Shown: positions 1 through 12,361 of the stretch, piece by piece
How the letters are laid out: each line of letters begins with the position of its first letter
Numbering within the stretch: the first letter of the stretch is position 1
NCBI GenBank assembly: GCA_907164885.2
Contig: OU015493.1
Span: forward strand, 60,856,435-60,920,434
DNA: 64,000 nucleotides
Origin: Dolomedes plantarius
Taxonomy: Eukaryota > Arthropoda > Arachnida > Araneae > Dolomedidae
Direction: 5' to 3'
Notes under the pieces: generated by a model
What the model saw: the letters and a program-made list of their open reading frames with translations, nothing else
What the model was told of the DNA's origin: nothing
Database searches by the model: none
Position numbers and translations under genes: made by a program

Positions 1-308
1 TTTTCTATTCTTTAATATTAATTATTGGAAGAAATATTATGCTTAGCTTTTATATATATTTATCGTATTGAAGGGGACCACCCCACGCTATTATTAAAGA
101 GTTATTTTGGCTATTTGTGCATTTATTAGTGAAAATAAAAAGCCTGCAGAAGGCATACGGTGCTTTTGGGATAGTTATTTAATTAATTTTCTAAATTTGC
201 CTCCGACACGTCCTCGTGGTGGGCTCTGGGGGTCTACCTTTTGGTAGATCTCTAACGTCGGAAGAGCGTGGGTTTAAGTAGGAATATTGATAAGTTTGCA
301 GCTGCACA
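1..308. other. No recognisable feature
   Basis: AT-rich sequence leading into the ORF1 relic that starts near 309. It may be the 5' untranslated part of that element. I see no motif that proves it. Confidence 0.4.
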
Positions 309-1397
309 ATGGGTGCAAAGAGAGCAGATATGGAAGAGTTGAGATTCTTATTAGAGGATATGGTGAAACTTAAATTTAGGCAATTAACATTTATCATCAG
401 TACGGCTAAGCTAATTGTTGATATTAAGCGACAGATTAATAAAGACGACGGATCTGGTGGACTCCATAATTGAGCAGCAAAACGTTGATACACTATTATA
501 GGGGACAAGTGGACATACTCAGCAAGCAGGAAGCATAAAGCTTCGCTGATGTGACAAAAACGAAAACGGTAAGAAAAAGTTCATTAGAAAAGTGAGGAAG
601 GAGGAAGTATTTGAAGTTAAGATTATCCCTCTTGGGGAACAAGAGACAGAAGTGACAAAGAAAGTTGTTAAAGATGAGATAAAGCCTGAGAAATTGGGGA
701 TTGGATTTGAAAGATGCAGAAACATTGGCAAAGTAGGTTTTTAATTAGAACTGAAATGAAGAAAGAAGTTGACAAGATCATTGAAGAGTTTGGCAAAATA
801 GAGGAACTAAAAACGGCTTATAAGATCCAATACCCTAGTAAAAGGGATCCTCGAATAATAGTTTATGATGTGCAAGAGAAGTTTGCAAAGGATAAGGTGC
901 AGGAGATGATTCTGAAACAGAATGAAGAGTTTAAGCATGTGGAGGCCATTACGCCATTTAAGAGAAAGAGGGGCTGTAATTGGATAATAGGAATAAAGGG
1001 AGATAATTATCAGAGGATGAAACATTTAAAGAGAGTTAAATTAGGTTGGATGTGTTACAGCTGGAAGCTGTATAATAAACCGACAATTTGTTTCAATTGT
1101 TGGTGATTTGGAAATCTTGGGAGAGATTGTCACAATATAAAAATTTGTAAGAAATGTGCAGAAAAAGAGCATGGTCAAGAGCCCTGCAAGAGAGGGCAAG
1201 TTTGCACAAATTGCAAAAGTCACCAGAAAAGAATGGGCAAGAAAATTGATGTGGCACATCTACCAATGGACCGGCAATGTGGAACATACACGGTGGAAGA
1301 GGAGCGTTTAATGGAGAGGACCGACTTTGGGTCGAAAATGACACGGCTTCGAGCGACACGGGCGACGACGAGTTTTACGAACAGAGAGAAAGGTTGA
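309..1397 (+). pseudogene. Decayed ORF1 (gag-like, CCHC) of a non-LTR retrotransposon
   Basis: ORF1 proteins of Jockey/I-type retrotransposons are nucleic-acid chaperones that coat the element RNA. A plausible start is the ATG at 309 (MGAKRADMEELRF). The frame breaks after about 55 codons, reopens near 575 (EVFEVKIIPLGEQETEV), shifts by one base near 738-742, and continues as LIRTEMKKEVDKIIEEFGKI. A TGA at 1104-1106 falls inside the first zinc knuckle, directly after CFNCW. Past it the same frame reads FGNLGRDCHN, then a second knuckle-like array (CKKCAEKEHGQEPC, then CTNC) and a Cys/His tail (HLPMDRQC). The order fits ORF1 of the I/Jockey group. No ORF2 follows, so this is an isolated relic. 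At least two frameshifts and one nonsense codon make it non-functional. Confidence 0.75.
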
Positions 1398-2875
1398 TGA
1401 CAAGATTGGCCACCAGCCCCTATCGTCCCTTTACTCTGAAGGACTGATTTTCATGTGGTTGAAATTTTATTAAAGTTTACACGGGTCGTGCAATTGTTAT
1501 GTTTGTTTTTTGTTAATGATTGAAGTAATTGTAGAAAACGGCTCTGTCTTGCTCGGGTGGAGAAGACTTCTTGTATTAAATTATAATCTTGCAAAATTAA
1601 GTGTTGGGATTGCTTTTGGTTGCCTGCACAGGTGGTGCAGGACTTCTGTTCAATACTTTCTTAGTTAATAAAGTTGGATGAGCGATGTATTTCGTAGTGT
1701 GGTGGTTGCGAACAAAATTGGGAAATTAAATTTAATTTGGATTGGGTGAGGCATTTGGATGTTCTGATCGCAAGACCGCAAGGATTGCGAATGGTGTCAA
1801 GTGGCATGGATAGGACTTTAGTGGAGCGAAGTGCCCCGTAGTCAAGTGACAGGGAACTGGACCGGTGAACGGTCCTGTGAATCAAGGTCGAGCAGGTTGC
1901 CGTCGTAGCGACGAGCATCAGTAGTTAGAAACTCTGGCTTATACGCGTTTAGCGGGGGAGCCGTGGCGGTTACGAAACTTATCGTATTGAACTGTGAAGC
2001 TTTAATTACAAGCTTTAGTTCTGTCATTAAAAATTTTCTTTTAAAATTTCAGTGAGAATAACATGAAATGTAACGCATTTCAAATACTTTACAGTTTAGG
2101 GAAGAAAATATTAGTGCCTGTGAAACCTGGTAAATATTTGAATATACGCACATAAAGAAACGATATTCATAGTGTTAAAATAAGAGAGGCAACTGCCTTA
2201 AGTTATAACAGTTACATGGACAGGGAAATCACGCATTTATTAATAGTCGGTCAAATATATATACAAGCTGAACACAGATAGACCCAGACAGAATGAAAAA
2301 TGAAAAAAGCATCCACTGTATTTATAAACTTGTACAGGACCCAGAAAGAGCCAATAGTAACATTTATTAAGATATCCAATACATATCTATGATACGAGAA
2401 CAAATCAGAGAGAAGGGAAAGAACTGAGATCGTCTGCGACTACATTTCCAAGCGCATCGCAATTTCCTTGATTAAAAATTTTGTAGTCAATTTCGTCTGT
2501 GAATTCGTCTACGAATTCAGCAGATTACCGTGGAATGTTCGAAGAATGACAACGCTCTTGATAATATAAGAATTTATTCACACGAACTGCATGAAAACTA
2601 AACAAGAACAACGAACCATCAAATAAACACATGAACGATTGAAAGATCAAATATAGAACTTCGTTACACTCTCTTAACCAAGTCAGGTCGGTACATCAGT
2701 CGTGACGTCAGTAGTTCCACGTTGCTTCCGAAATTTGCATTACCGCTTATCAACAAATTTTCCAAAAAGAAATAGGAAAATTTTGCAAGTGCATGTTTGA
2801 CTCAGTTTTGATATAAGACCAAAGAAGTTTGTTCAGATATTTTCATAAATGCGCAAAATTTAATTTTACTTCTTA
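1398..2875. other. No gene; unassigned AT-rich sequence
   Basis: Short open frames here on both strands have no recognisable motif. No ORF2 of the preceding element is visible. A slightly GC-richer patch at about 1,790-1,960 has no coding signature I can name. Confidence 0.4.
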
Positions 2876-3047
2876 ACGAAGGATTACGTTCCTCCATAAC
2901 GGGCCTGAGGAAAAAAAAATTTCAGACGCTAAAACCTTCCGTCGTCGTGAGTTATAATTTTGGCAGCGCGCCATACCCTGTCTGTATCGTTTGAGCAAGC
3001 AGTAAACAGTTGAGCAGAAAAGTACCAAAATGCGTCAAAATTTTGAC

Positions 3048-3101
<54 letters not shown>
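2876..3101 (+). repeat. First tandem unit, 5' part (interrupted by a transposon)
   Basis: The sequence from ATTACGTTCCTCCATAA through TTATAATTTTGGCAGCG to a TA run closely matches 4836-5041. Its continuation (TACATACAAAAGGGGTAAGC and onward) is found at about 4656-4790, beyond the transposon at 3102-4655. The two halves together make a ~310-bp unit repeated in direct orientation. Confidence 0.75.
3048..3101. repeat. (TA)n microsatellite
   Basis: Uninterrupted TA dinucleotides. The matching position in the second tandem unit (about 5004-5041) also holds a TA run. A Tc1/mariner element, which inserts at TA, is placed right at the end of this run. Confidence 0.9.
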
Positions 3102-3103
<2 letters not shown>

Positions 3104-4655
3104 AAGTGCGTCATAAATTCGTGCAAAGTTCAAAAATTCGTAATAAAAGAAGTAACGATCGGAAAAATTTTATATTTACAACAATAGGATAAGAGGGGCG
3201 TTGGATTTTTTCCATGTAAAAAAAAAAAAGTTTCCATAAGTAACCGAAAAAGGGCGCTCACGCGTCATACTGAGACGTTTTATGCAAATCTGGCAAACAC
3301 AAACAGAAAATCAAAGAGATCACAACAACATGAGATTGTATTTATTTTAAAGTAACAGATGTTCAATATTATCACCGGCACAAACGCAAGTGAGGCATCA
3401 CTACGCCCATTACAGCAGAATGTAGCACGTCGCCATCGATGGCAGCGACTGTGTGTCGAATGGCATTTTTTAGTTCCACCAAAGGGGTTGGGGAGTCCGG
3501 TACACACACGACTTTAAGAATCTCCACAACGAAAAATCTGCCGGGGTCAAGTCTGGTGATCGTCAGGGAAACTGAACCTTACAACCGCGACTTACCACTC
3601 GGTCTTCAGTCAAAGATTCCAACACGAACGTCTTGACATCACGTGAAGTGTAGGGTGAGGCACCATCCTGCATGAAGGTGACAACAGGTATCGCATGTAT
3701 TTCCTGCAATGCAGGCTTAACGTGGTCACGCAAAAGCGTAAGATACCATGCTGCAGTGACTGAACAGGTCTTCCTGCCGGATATCGGAGAAAACTCTTCA
3801 AAAAAGAAAGGGCTCAGAACAAAAGACACGGTGAAACAACACCAAACAGTTACATACGGAGAATGCAGTGGCTGGCTCAGGTAATCACGAGGGTTTGACG
3901 TCGCCCAGATACAACTGTTTTGCGTATTAACGTCACCATGCAGTGAAAAGTGGGCTTCATCGGTCCACATGAAATTCATCAACCATTGTGAGTTATGTTC
4001 CATTTGTGTGACAGCCCATGTAGCAAAGTTTTGTCTTGCATCAGTATCTGCCGGTAATAACTGGTGAAGTGCCTGGATTTTGTACGGTTACAGATTCCAC
4101 ATTCCTTATAGAATACGTCGATTCGACGGTTCTAGAATCCCCGTTCTTCTCCCAGCTTCCCGCCAATTCTTTCATGACACTTTGTACAATATTGACGCGG
4201 TCCGCGCTCAAGGATGGTCTGCCACTTCGTGGACGATTCTCCAAACACCCCGCAGAAAACGTCGTACTAAATTCAGTATAACATTCAATAAAATAGTGCT
4301 TTTTTGCGCCTTCAGTCCTTTGTCCGTGTGAAACTTTCGTAATGGAGCAGTTGTGGATTCACCATTCTTGTAGAAAAGTTTAACCACCAACACTCGATGT
4401 GGTAAAGAAAGCATGACGCCGGATTCGAATAACGGATCAATTTCCAGCCAAGTGTTTTATTGATAGCCTGATTTGCATAAAACGTCTTAGTATGACCTAT
4501 GAGCGCCCTCTTTCGGTTACTTTTAGAAATTTTTTTAACATGCAAAAGATATACAGTGTCCTTCTGATCCTACTGGCTCAAACAGAAAAATTTTCAAAGC
4601 GTTACTCCTTTTATTACGAATTGTTGAACTTTGCACGAATTTATTTGGCACCCGG
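3102..4655 (-). mobile_element. Tc1/mariner-superfamily DNA transposon with ~200-bp inverted ends
   Basis: About 200 bp at the left end (TAAATTCGTGCAAAGTTC, GTAACCGAAAAAGGGCGCTC, GACGTTTTATGCAAATC) recur inverted at about 4465-4655. TA dinucleotides sit directly outside both ends (3100-3101 and 4656-4657), as expected for TA-target duplication by this superfamily. The interior carries a broken transposase on the minus strand. It interrupts the first of two tandem host units, so it arrived after that duplication or alongside its spread. Confidence 0.8.
3358..4414 (-). pseudogene. Tc1/mariner-like transposase, frameshifted
   Basis: Reading the minus strand from 4414, an N-terminal helix-turn-helix region (MLSLPHRVLVVKLFYKNGES) breaks and reappears in another frame as ENRPRSGRPSLSADRVNIVQ. 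The catalytic domain is open from 4003: WTDEAHFSLHG holds the first Asp, and FMQDGASPYTSRDV the second. A TGA lies just before RSPDLTPADF, which holds the third acidic residue. The C-terminus (LVELKNAIRHTVAAIDGD) needs another frame change near 3500. The domain order is that of a DDE/D transposase. Several frameshifts and a stop make it inactive. Confidence 0.8.
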
Positions 4656-4835
4656 TACACACGTACACACACACACACATACATATAACACATGCATACA
4701 TATATACATACAAAAGGGGTAAGCAACGACAAGTAATCCTTCTTTAATAATTTGCGGAAGTTTCGTTAGGAGAGACTACCTGATTTTTTTTCTACTTATT
4801 CGGGGGGAAAGTTTAGTTCTTTTCAATTTATTTTA

Positions 4836-5000
4836 AAGAGGGATTACGTTTCTCCATAAATGTCCTGCGGAAAGGAAAATTTCAGACGCTACAACTATTC
4901 ATCCATCCGTCCCCGCAAGTTATAATTTTGGCAGCGTGCCAAACCCAGTCTACCGCTTGGACAACGTGAACAGAAAAGTACGAAGATGCGTTAAATTTTT

Positions 5001-5044
<44 letters not shown>

Positions 5045-5145
5045 TGCATATATACATACAAAAGAGGTAAGCAAGTAAAGAGATAAATAATCCTACGTAA
5101 ATAGTCGGCGGTAGTTTCGTTAGAAGAGACTACCTGAATTTTTTT
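4836..5145 (+). repeat. Second tandem unit (uninterrupted)
   Basis: It begins ATTACGTTTCTCCATAA, passes AATTTCAGACGCTA and TTATAATTTTGGCAGCGTGC, then a TA run at about 5004-5041, then CATACAAAAGAGGTAAGC, and ends GAGACTACCTGAATTTTT. This is the whole unit, whose first copy is split at 3101/4656. No coding capacity is seen. Confidence 0.75.
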
Positions 5146-5632
5146 TTATTTTTTTACGCTTTTTTAGGGAAGGCTTTAAACAAAGATAATATCAGAGGAA
5201 TAAAATGGTGCGATACGTGAAAAAAAGCTTTAGTGCTTCATTTTTGAAAATATGCATTTATAAACTTAAAATTTTACCCTTTATTTGAGAGTACCCATCT
5301 TCTGTATTTTTTTCTATTTTGATTTTGTAATTTATTATGTGGGGCCTATAAAGGTTAAGAGAAAAAAATTTCTTTGTGGATTTTAAAGTTACAAGTATCA
5401 AAAAGACGCATTCCTGTAGAGCAATGGTTCCTGACCTTTTGTTGATCAAGGACCACTTTCCACCCACCTACCCCCCCCCCCCCAAACAAAAAAGAAAAAA
5501 TCGGTCGGGGACACTCTTCCAAGCAATCCTATAAGAGACAGAAATGAGTTTTATTTCTAAATATGCTATTTGTGATAAACAACTTTAATAAAAAGTTACA
5601 GATAAACTTAATAACTAATTGAGCATAAAAGT
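5146..5632. other. No gene; AT-rich with a poly-C run
   Basis: AT-rich, with a run of 14 C near 5470-5483. CAATGGTTCCTGACC near 5422 resembles hAT/MITE terminal sequences, but I cannot place a partner end with certainty. The last 12 bases (GAGCATAAAAGT) are the left target duplication of the SINE that follows. Confidence 0.45.
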
Positions 5633-5919
5633 GTGTGTGGCTAATGTCCCTGGGGGATGACAACATTACACCCCAGTCCGGTGTACATATGAATATAAGA
5701 CATAGAAACAGACAAATGACACAATCACAGAAGAATTTTATTGACAGACGATGACACCGGCGATGGACGATGGGTTGCAACTCCCCTTTCTAGACGGGGT
5801 TCCAATTGCAGGCGGAAGACTGACCGGTTCCCCAGAATACAGCCAAGTCTTATGCCGGAATCAAACCCACACCCCCGGCGTGGCAGGCTGATGCCTTATC
5901 CACTTAGCCACTGGGCGAC
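5633..5919 (-). mobile_element. tRNA-derived SINE with 12-bp target duplication
   Basis: The identical 12-mer GAGCATAAAAGT lies at 5621-5632 and 5920-5931. On the minus strand the element starts with a tRNA-like head: an A box TGGCTAAGTGG (5900-5910) and a B box GGTTTGATTCC (5857-5867), about 30 bases apart as in pol III internal promoters. The body then runs to a CACACA tail. SINEs are transcribed by pol III and moved by a partner LINE. The perfect duplication marks this insertion as fairly recent. Confidence 0.85.
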
Positions 5920-5934
5920 GAGCATAAAAGTAAA

Positions 5935-7829
5935 CATTACGATTGAATTGCGTTACATAAATATTCTAGACAAGTGGTTGCTAATCGGTGGTAAGAAGTG
6001 ATCCGCAAGGTGAGTAGTGATTAGAAAATTAGATTCATCCTTTCAAAACGACCGCGAATTTAAATAATTTTTTTAATTATGAGCAAAAAGTTTTTTTAAG
6101 TTTCCAGTTTTCTGTTCTAATTCATAAAAAAAAATTCTGCTTTCTGAAGTTTCAAGAACGAAAATATCCTTGTTCTGCTTAAAAATTTATTATAAAAAGT
6201 GTTTCCACCTTTATCCGTTACACCCCCCTTAACTTCTAAACGGTGACAGCTTAGGCCATAAAGTTGGTGTCTAGATATAGTAAAAAGGCTCTGCGCTACT
6301 CGATGAGACAAATTACAACGCAATCTATCGGTAAATTTTGGAATTAGTGATTTTATCTCAAAGTCGGTACGAGAGATGGGTGAAATGTCAATTACAAAGT
6401 TGTTCAACATCATCGATATAGTAAGAAAAGACACCTTGCGCAAATTAATACTCAAACCAGAATGTAAAAAATGAACATTTGTTTGGTCGTGATTTTCAAC
6501 ACTATGCCGATGTGAAACGCGATCGAAGCTCGAAAAGACCTCCTCACGGTCTAAATAACAGCCTGTGTTGTGGCGCAAATGGGAAACTCAAGCGATTCGC
6601 ATTCAAGTGGACCATGATTCTGTACCCACCAGTTTGGGAATTTTACTGAATGTATCTCCAAACTATGTAAACGTTCTGGACTATGGAAATTATGAAAACT
6701 TTAAACAACCATGTCTGTCATAATAAAAATCATTGGACCAGTATTTTAGGAGGGAACGTTAACGGGACAACGGTACTTGGAGCTTCTGCAGGGTGTAATA
6801 ACCGACTTTGTTGAGAATCTACCGTTGCACCAACTAAGAATTGCATGGTTCAAACATGACGGCGCCCCTCCGCATAAGGCATCAAGCGTTAAGCAGTACC
6901 TAATGGTGACATTCGAAAATCAAGTCATCGATAAAGGTGGATTCATAGAGTGGCCCCCGCGCTCCCCCGACTTGCCCCATTGGACTTCTTTTTATTGGGA
7001 CACATAAAAGGTCAGTTATATGCGACTCTTCCGCTAACATTGAAGGATCTTCGACGGCGTTTTACTGATGCTTGTGCCTCCGTCCCACCTGCTTTGTTTC
7101 ACAATGTGCAACGAGAAATCCAGTGCAGAGTGCAAATGTGTATAGTGGCTAATGGAGAGCATTTTCAGCAACATAAACAAATGATCCTGAACATAAGGAA
7201 GAGTCTTAGTTTCTTTCTTCCACTCCTTGTGACATGACAATTTTCGAAATCGTGACCAAACAAATGTTCATTTTTTACATTCTGTTTTAAATATTAATAT
7301 TCGCAAAGTGTCTTTTCTTACTGAATCGATGACGCTGAACAACTTTGTAATTCACTTTTTCCTCGTATCTCGTACCGGTTTTGAGATAAAAACGCTAATT
7401 CCAAAATTTGCCTATAGAGGGCGTTGTAAGTTGTCTCATCGAGTGGCGCATATCCTTTTTACTATGCCTAATCACCAACTTTAAGGCCTAAGCTGTCACC
7501 GTTTAGAAGTTAAGAGGGGTTAAACGGATATAATTGGGAACCCTGTATATTAGAAATTTTTAAGCCGAACAAGAATATTTTCGTTCTTGAAACACCAAAA
7601 AGGATAATTTTTTTTGTTTTTTAAGAATTTGAACAGAAACTTGGGAACTTAAAAAAATTTTTGTTCATAATTTTTAAAAAAAAAATGTTAAATTCCCGGT
7701 CATTTTGAAAGGATGAAACCAATTTTTTTATGACTCCTGACCTTGCGAATCACTTCTTGGGGTCGCTCGGACCACCGATTAGCAACCACTGATCTAGAAT
7801 CTTTATGTAACACAATTCAATCGTAATGA
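5935..7829 (+). mobile_element. Transposon relic with ~570-bp inverted arms
   Basis: About 570 bp at 5935-6500 recur inverted at 7243-7829. Landmarks are GTGGTTGCTAATCGGTGG near the outer edge, GTTTAGAAGTTAAG.GGG in the middle, and TGTTTGGTC.CGA at the inner edge. The space between the arms carries part of a Tc1/mariner-type transposase. Most elements of this superfamily have inverted ends under 100 bp, so either this is a long-TIR subfamily or a foldback rearrangement doubled one end. Confidence 0.75.
6700..7237 (+). pseudogene. C-terminal half of a mariner-type transposase
   Basis: The frame reads GTLTGQRYLELLQGVITDF, then WFKHDGAPPHKASSVKQYL (second catalytic Asp in HDGAPPH), then IEWPPRSPDL. 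A one-base shift follows near 6975, with LDFFLLGHIKGQLYATLP downstream (third acidic position) and a C-terminus ending NGEHFQQHK. The DNA-binding domain and the region of the first Asp are absent, since the left inverted arm begins too close. This is a truncated, frameshifted relic. Confidence 0.8.
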
Positions 7830-9628
7830 ACGAAAATTATATTTATCGGCTTTTTGTTCATATTTAAGCGAGAGAAATTATTTTCTTTCCGCTTTGATTC
7901 CTATGAAGTACCTTCCTCATAAGGATGTCGTCAAAGAACACAAACAGAAATATACCTGTGCACGGTGAAATACCGATGGCAGTTACTAGACTTTCACGAA
8001 CTGATAGTGTACTGACACTCACGGAATAGAAAAATTTTACCGTAAAAGATGCTTTAGTGAAATACTACAAATGGATTTGTTGTACACAGAGAAAAAAAAA
8101 TTCAAACACAAAGCATCTTTTCAATGATTTGTCCTACGAGAAGCGTCTTTTGACATTGTGATATTCAGAAACACCTTACCTCTACGTAATTCAAGACAAT
8201 CTCGGACAAGGGTACTATGACAAACATGATGCGGTCGCCAACCTGTGGCATTACAAATTGAGGAAGCATGTGGTGAAAATTATCAGTTATTTTTCTACCA
8301 AACCCAGAAACGTGCCAAACGTTTGGCGCAAAAACAGGGCTTGGCGGGAAACTGTATGATGTTCTTCATATATATCCGTAACATTTATTTTGCCATTGAC
8401 CCGCGTATTTTTGTGCATATTGTTATAGACGTGCCACGGGATTGTTTCTTAGGGAAGTTACAATCACTATTTCATCCATTCTGTTCCAGTAAAGTAGACG
8501 GTGGGGCCAAAAGTCGGTAGTATGTACTACTTCCAAAAAGCACACGGCAGGCTCCTAAGTCCTAAATTATTATCACAAACAGGCGAACCCTCAGCTGCGT
8601 ATTCAGAATTATTACGTAGCGACTGGTCAGCAGGTTAAATCACGTTGCATGCGTCATCGGCCGGGTCGGTTTATATTTAGTGAACTTTTGTACCAGTAAA
8701 ACTCCACTGGTCATTTGCTAAGCAAGGCTCCGGTTTTAGCACATCATTAAACTGATATCTTGTACGTTTAAACATTACTCAGAGAGGGGTGGTATTGTGA
8801 TCTAGGGTGCTATGAAAATAGTGTTCGCTTCTGTGTCCAAGAGTGTCCGCAGAACAGGAGCTCGTAATGGATTTTATCTAACACATTTCTGCCGGATGAT
8901 TTTTATGCATCCGTAAAAGGGGGTTTCCGGCAGGCGGAGAATTATTGAATCATAATTTTTCTATGTTCAAATCATAGTGTGTTTTTTCTCTGTTAGGAAG
9001 CTTGCCAGCCAGGGCTAGAAAATAGTGGGCCCTGTATATCCTATAATAATATGATGGTAAGTAAATCTTTAATTTCAAATTTCTGTGTAACAGAATTTCT
9101 TATATTTTTGATCTTCACTTAGTGGAAATGCTTTCATTGACAGATTCCCCGTGTAGGAAAAAAAACTTTGTTTTTAAAGCAATGTACGCTCACTGCCGGA
9201 GATTTTAATCATCATCATCATCATATCCCAAACGTAAGAATTCCCCGTCCCTTTTTGAGATTTAATTACAATGATTAGGGGTATGTAAATTTCGCATAAA
9301 ATTATCGAAATTTATAAAGGACATAGATTTCACTCTCGTTTTTTTGCTCCTCAGTTATCATTTAGCCGACAAGTACGCTCGAGGTGAAGGAAAAAATGTG
9401 AAAACGAATTCTCTGTAGCCTGAAAAATGAAATGCGAAATTCAAAATGTTGCGCAATACCATCTATGTATTTAGGTTGCTAAGCCAATTCTTTTGGCAGT
9501 GCGTGAGAGAAAACTACTGCATCAGTTTACTTCATTTGGGTCTTAAACGAAAGATTTTAATCTATAGATATGTAAAATATCGTTTTTGTAACCTCAATTT
9601 CTATTAATTAGCGATTATTTACAATTAA
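7830..9628. other. No firm gene; one weak exon-like stretch
   Basis: Mostly AT-rich. At about 8164-8365 one plus-strand frame stays open and reads ETPYLYVIQDNLGQGYYDKH and on to a stop after about 65 codons. It looks protein-like but I do not recognise it. An overlapping 91-codon frame at 8245-8520 has no motif. A short (CAT)n tract lies near 9210-9228. Confidence 0.3.
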
Positions 9629-9688
9629 AAATTGCTTTCTGCCATGCTCAGTGACATGTTTAAATCTGGCTTTAGATGTTCACTAACA
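9629..9688 (+). repeat. Direct repeat flanking the long-TIR element (left copy)
   Basis: It contains CAGTGACATGTTTAAATC and AAATCTGGCTTTAGAT. The same strings occur in the same orientation, with a ~15-base extra segment, at about 13108-13178 beyond the other end of the element. Confidence 0.6.
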
Positions 9689-10200
9689 CCCCAGTCAAAA
9701 TAGACCCGCTTTTGACGAATGGCTAAAAAAAAATATGAAAGTTTTGAAAATTGGTGGAAATGTTTTGTTTAGGCATGCTAATGAACATACTAAATGTTCC
9801 CACCGATCAGACTTGAGCTTTCGCCGCTATCTTGGAAAATGTGTACACATTTTTGGTTTTTTTGCAAGTAACTTGAAAAATTTTGATTTTATGCAAAAAA
9901 TTTGAATTCAAAAATTGAAAAGCATTAAATTGTGTTACTCTTTTTTTATAAATCTAACACAAACACAGATAATTGACTTTGAAAGGAGCGTCTTGCATAC
10001 TCACGTTTGTCAAACCCCTGCATATCAAAGCTCGAGAGAAAGTTGCAGCAACACCCAATCCACTGTTATCAAGATGTATTTTGAGGCTTGGTGGATTCTA
10101 TCTTATTATGTCATACTTAGGCTGCATTAGGTACATAATGGCTTGAAGTGGGTAAAAATAAATACTAACTTTGAAGTATGCAACTACGTCAGTAGAAAAA

Positions 10201-11990
10201 ATGTTGCCTGGCCATGCATACGCTAGAAAAATCCTAGCTAATTTAATTACCCAAACCGATTTAGCAAAAATAATTTTTGACGCCATGGATATATCTGATT
10301 TCAAAAGCAGTAATCTCTATGAGTTGTTAAGAGATTTTGCTAGTGAAGTACTATCGCTAGAAATCATATACGGACATACTCATATACGAGCCATCGTATA
10401 TGAGATTAAAATGAGGATGACTTTGAAGCATTTGAAAGAGAATGGCCCCACTGCAGCTCTCTGGGTTCAGTACTTTGAAATGGTAAAACTTATGGAAGCT
10501 TAACCACCGTCAATTGTACGGTGTAAGTAAACGGTTTCAATACAGTAGTAAATACGGTGTTGCTTTTTCAGAGGATAGCGATTGCTAAACAAAACGACGA
10601 AGACCTAGCATTTTATTTAGAATATGAGTTAGCTCCTTTTCTGTTGGCTCTGTTTAATGAAGTTGATATACAAGAGACAACGACATTGACCATGTACGAC
10701 GTTTTTGAAGTTCCAAACAAAGACCTTAACCTCCTGAACTACGTCAACATTGTAGACAGTGGTTTTCTCCTACACCGTGTCAAATGGGGAACACAATTAA
10801 CTTTTTAGGCTGCTTGCACAAATTAAGTTAACTATATAAAAAAGCATTATGGTACCAGCTGTATAATCGTTTTTAATAGCTAATCCAACACCACTAACAG
10901 TACAAAAAAAATGTACAAAATATACGGTCTGTTGTGAAAAAATCTGTAGACATAAATTTTGATGGCAAGAATAGGCCCTTTCAAATGAAAACAACAAGAG
11001 CGAATTGATCAGCATTTTATCAGCTGAGCTGGAAAACAATGGGATTCGATTCCGACCAAAGTAATGACGACGCCGACATTCTCATTGTAAATACTGCAAT
11101 TAATGAAACACGTTCTGGTAATAATATCGTTGTAATCATAGGTGAAGATGTTGACCACCGGGTTCTATTAACAGCTCTCACGCCTACAGAAAATAGACCA
11201 TTTTCCTTGTGAAACCACGCAAAGGGAAAGCAAAGAAAAAAATATATATTCATCAAATAAAATACAATCATCGGGACATACCAAAGTAAGCTTTTTCTGC
11301 ATGCTGGATGCGATAGTACTTCTGCAGCATTCAACAAAGGAAAGAAAATTTGTGTAAAAATGTTCCAGAGTAAAGATATGGAACACAACATTACAGTAGT
11401 TAATAAATGAAATGAAGCTCATCGCACAATGATGTTGCTTAAGCAGGAGAACGCTTTTTTCTGATCTGGTATGGGGCACATTCCAGTGAACAGTCTCTAA
11501 ATAAGTTTAGGTACAAATGCTTCGTAAAATTTGCACTAAAATAAAACCATATATTTCGTCTCTTCCCTCAACTGAAGAGGAAGCCAGGCTACATTCCTTT
11601 CGGTTGTATCACCAAGTGCAGAAGTGGTTTGGGAATGGGTTGAGTCCTGAAGTGTGGGGCTGGAAACGTTAAGAGAAAACCCTCGTGCTCATCACAACTG
11701 TGGATGCAGTGGATCCCGAATCAGTTTTAAGCACAATGGTTTGGAACTATAAGACTGACTAAGGAGAAAGATGCGTGTGTCGGAAAGCAGGCATCATCTG
11801 CACAACAGCCTGCAATAACTGCAACGGTGTATGTCACAACGACATACACCATTGAAGTTATTGCCCTGTAGGTCAAGACGATCCAATAAAAGGAATTGAT
11901 GAATGAGGTGATGCTAGCTGACCCATAGACGATCTTTTCAAGACTGACGACGCGAATAATCCCATACCGAAAAAAGCACGTCAACCATAA
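10201..11990 (+). pseudogene. Decayed element gene: PIN/XPG-like nuclease-type protein with Cys-rich tail
   Basis: Order of segments: MLPGHAYARKILANLITQ (10201); TAALWVQYFEMVKLME (to 10503); after a possible short intron ending TTTTTCAG at 10570, RIAIAKQNDEDLAFYLEYEL and VDSGFLLHRVKWG (to 10806); NKSELISILSAELENNG (about 11000); DDADILIVNTAI and VVIIGEDVDHRVLLTAL (11060-11185); LFLHAGCDSTSAAFNKGK (about 11290-11345); HSFRLYHQVQKWFGNGLSPE (about 11592-11650); a Cys cluster CVCRKAGIICTTACNNCNGVC (11772-11835). Spaced acidic residues and a GCD(S/T)TSA motif recall FEN1/XPG-PIN nucleases, and the Cys cluster recalls CXC domains. Both are inferences. Many stops and frameshifts make it dead. Confidence 0.55.
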
Positions 11991-12361
11991 AATAGGTAAG
12001 CTTAAAAATTATACACAATGAAAATACGGTAGTGAATACATCCAAGTTTATTCGTTTATAAAATTAATAATGATCAATTAATTACATACCAAAAACATTA
12101 AAGTCTATTTTCTTGTGCTCAAAGAATGCCGCAATGAGGGAGTGGAGATAATTCAAAGGAATGCGCCTCAACGAGATTTGGACGCTACCTCTGTAACCAA
12201 CGCGCATTTAATAGTCAATATTTTGGTACGTGTTAAGGTTACGACAAAATTTATTTAGTATTTTTTGTACACGATTTAATTTTCTTTAATTTTTGTATTA
12301 AACTTTTTTTTACATAAATTTAATATTTCCCAAGTTATTTGCAAAAACACAAAAAAGGCTT

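Noticed and set aside
3010..3192. 60-codon frame across the TA run
   Set aside because: The protein is mostly a YI dipeptide repeat from the microsatellite and crosses a transposon end.
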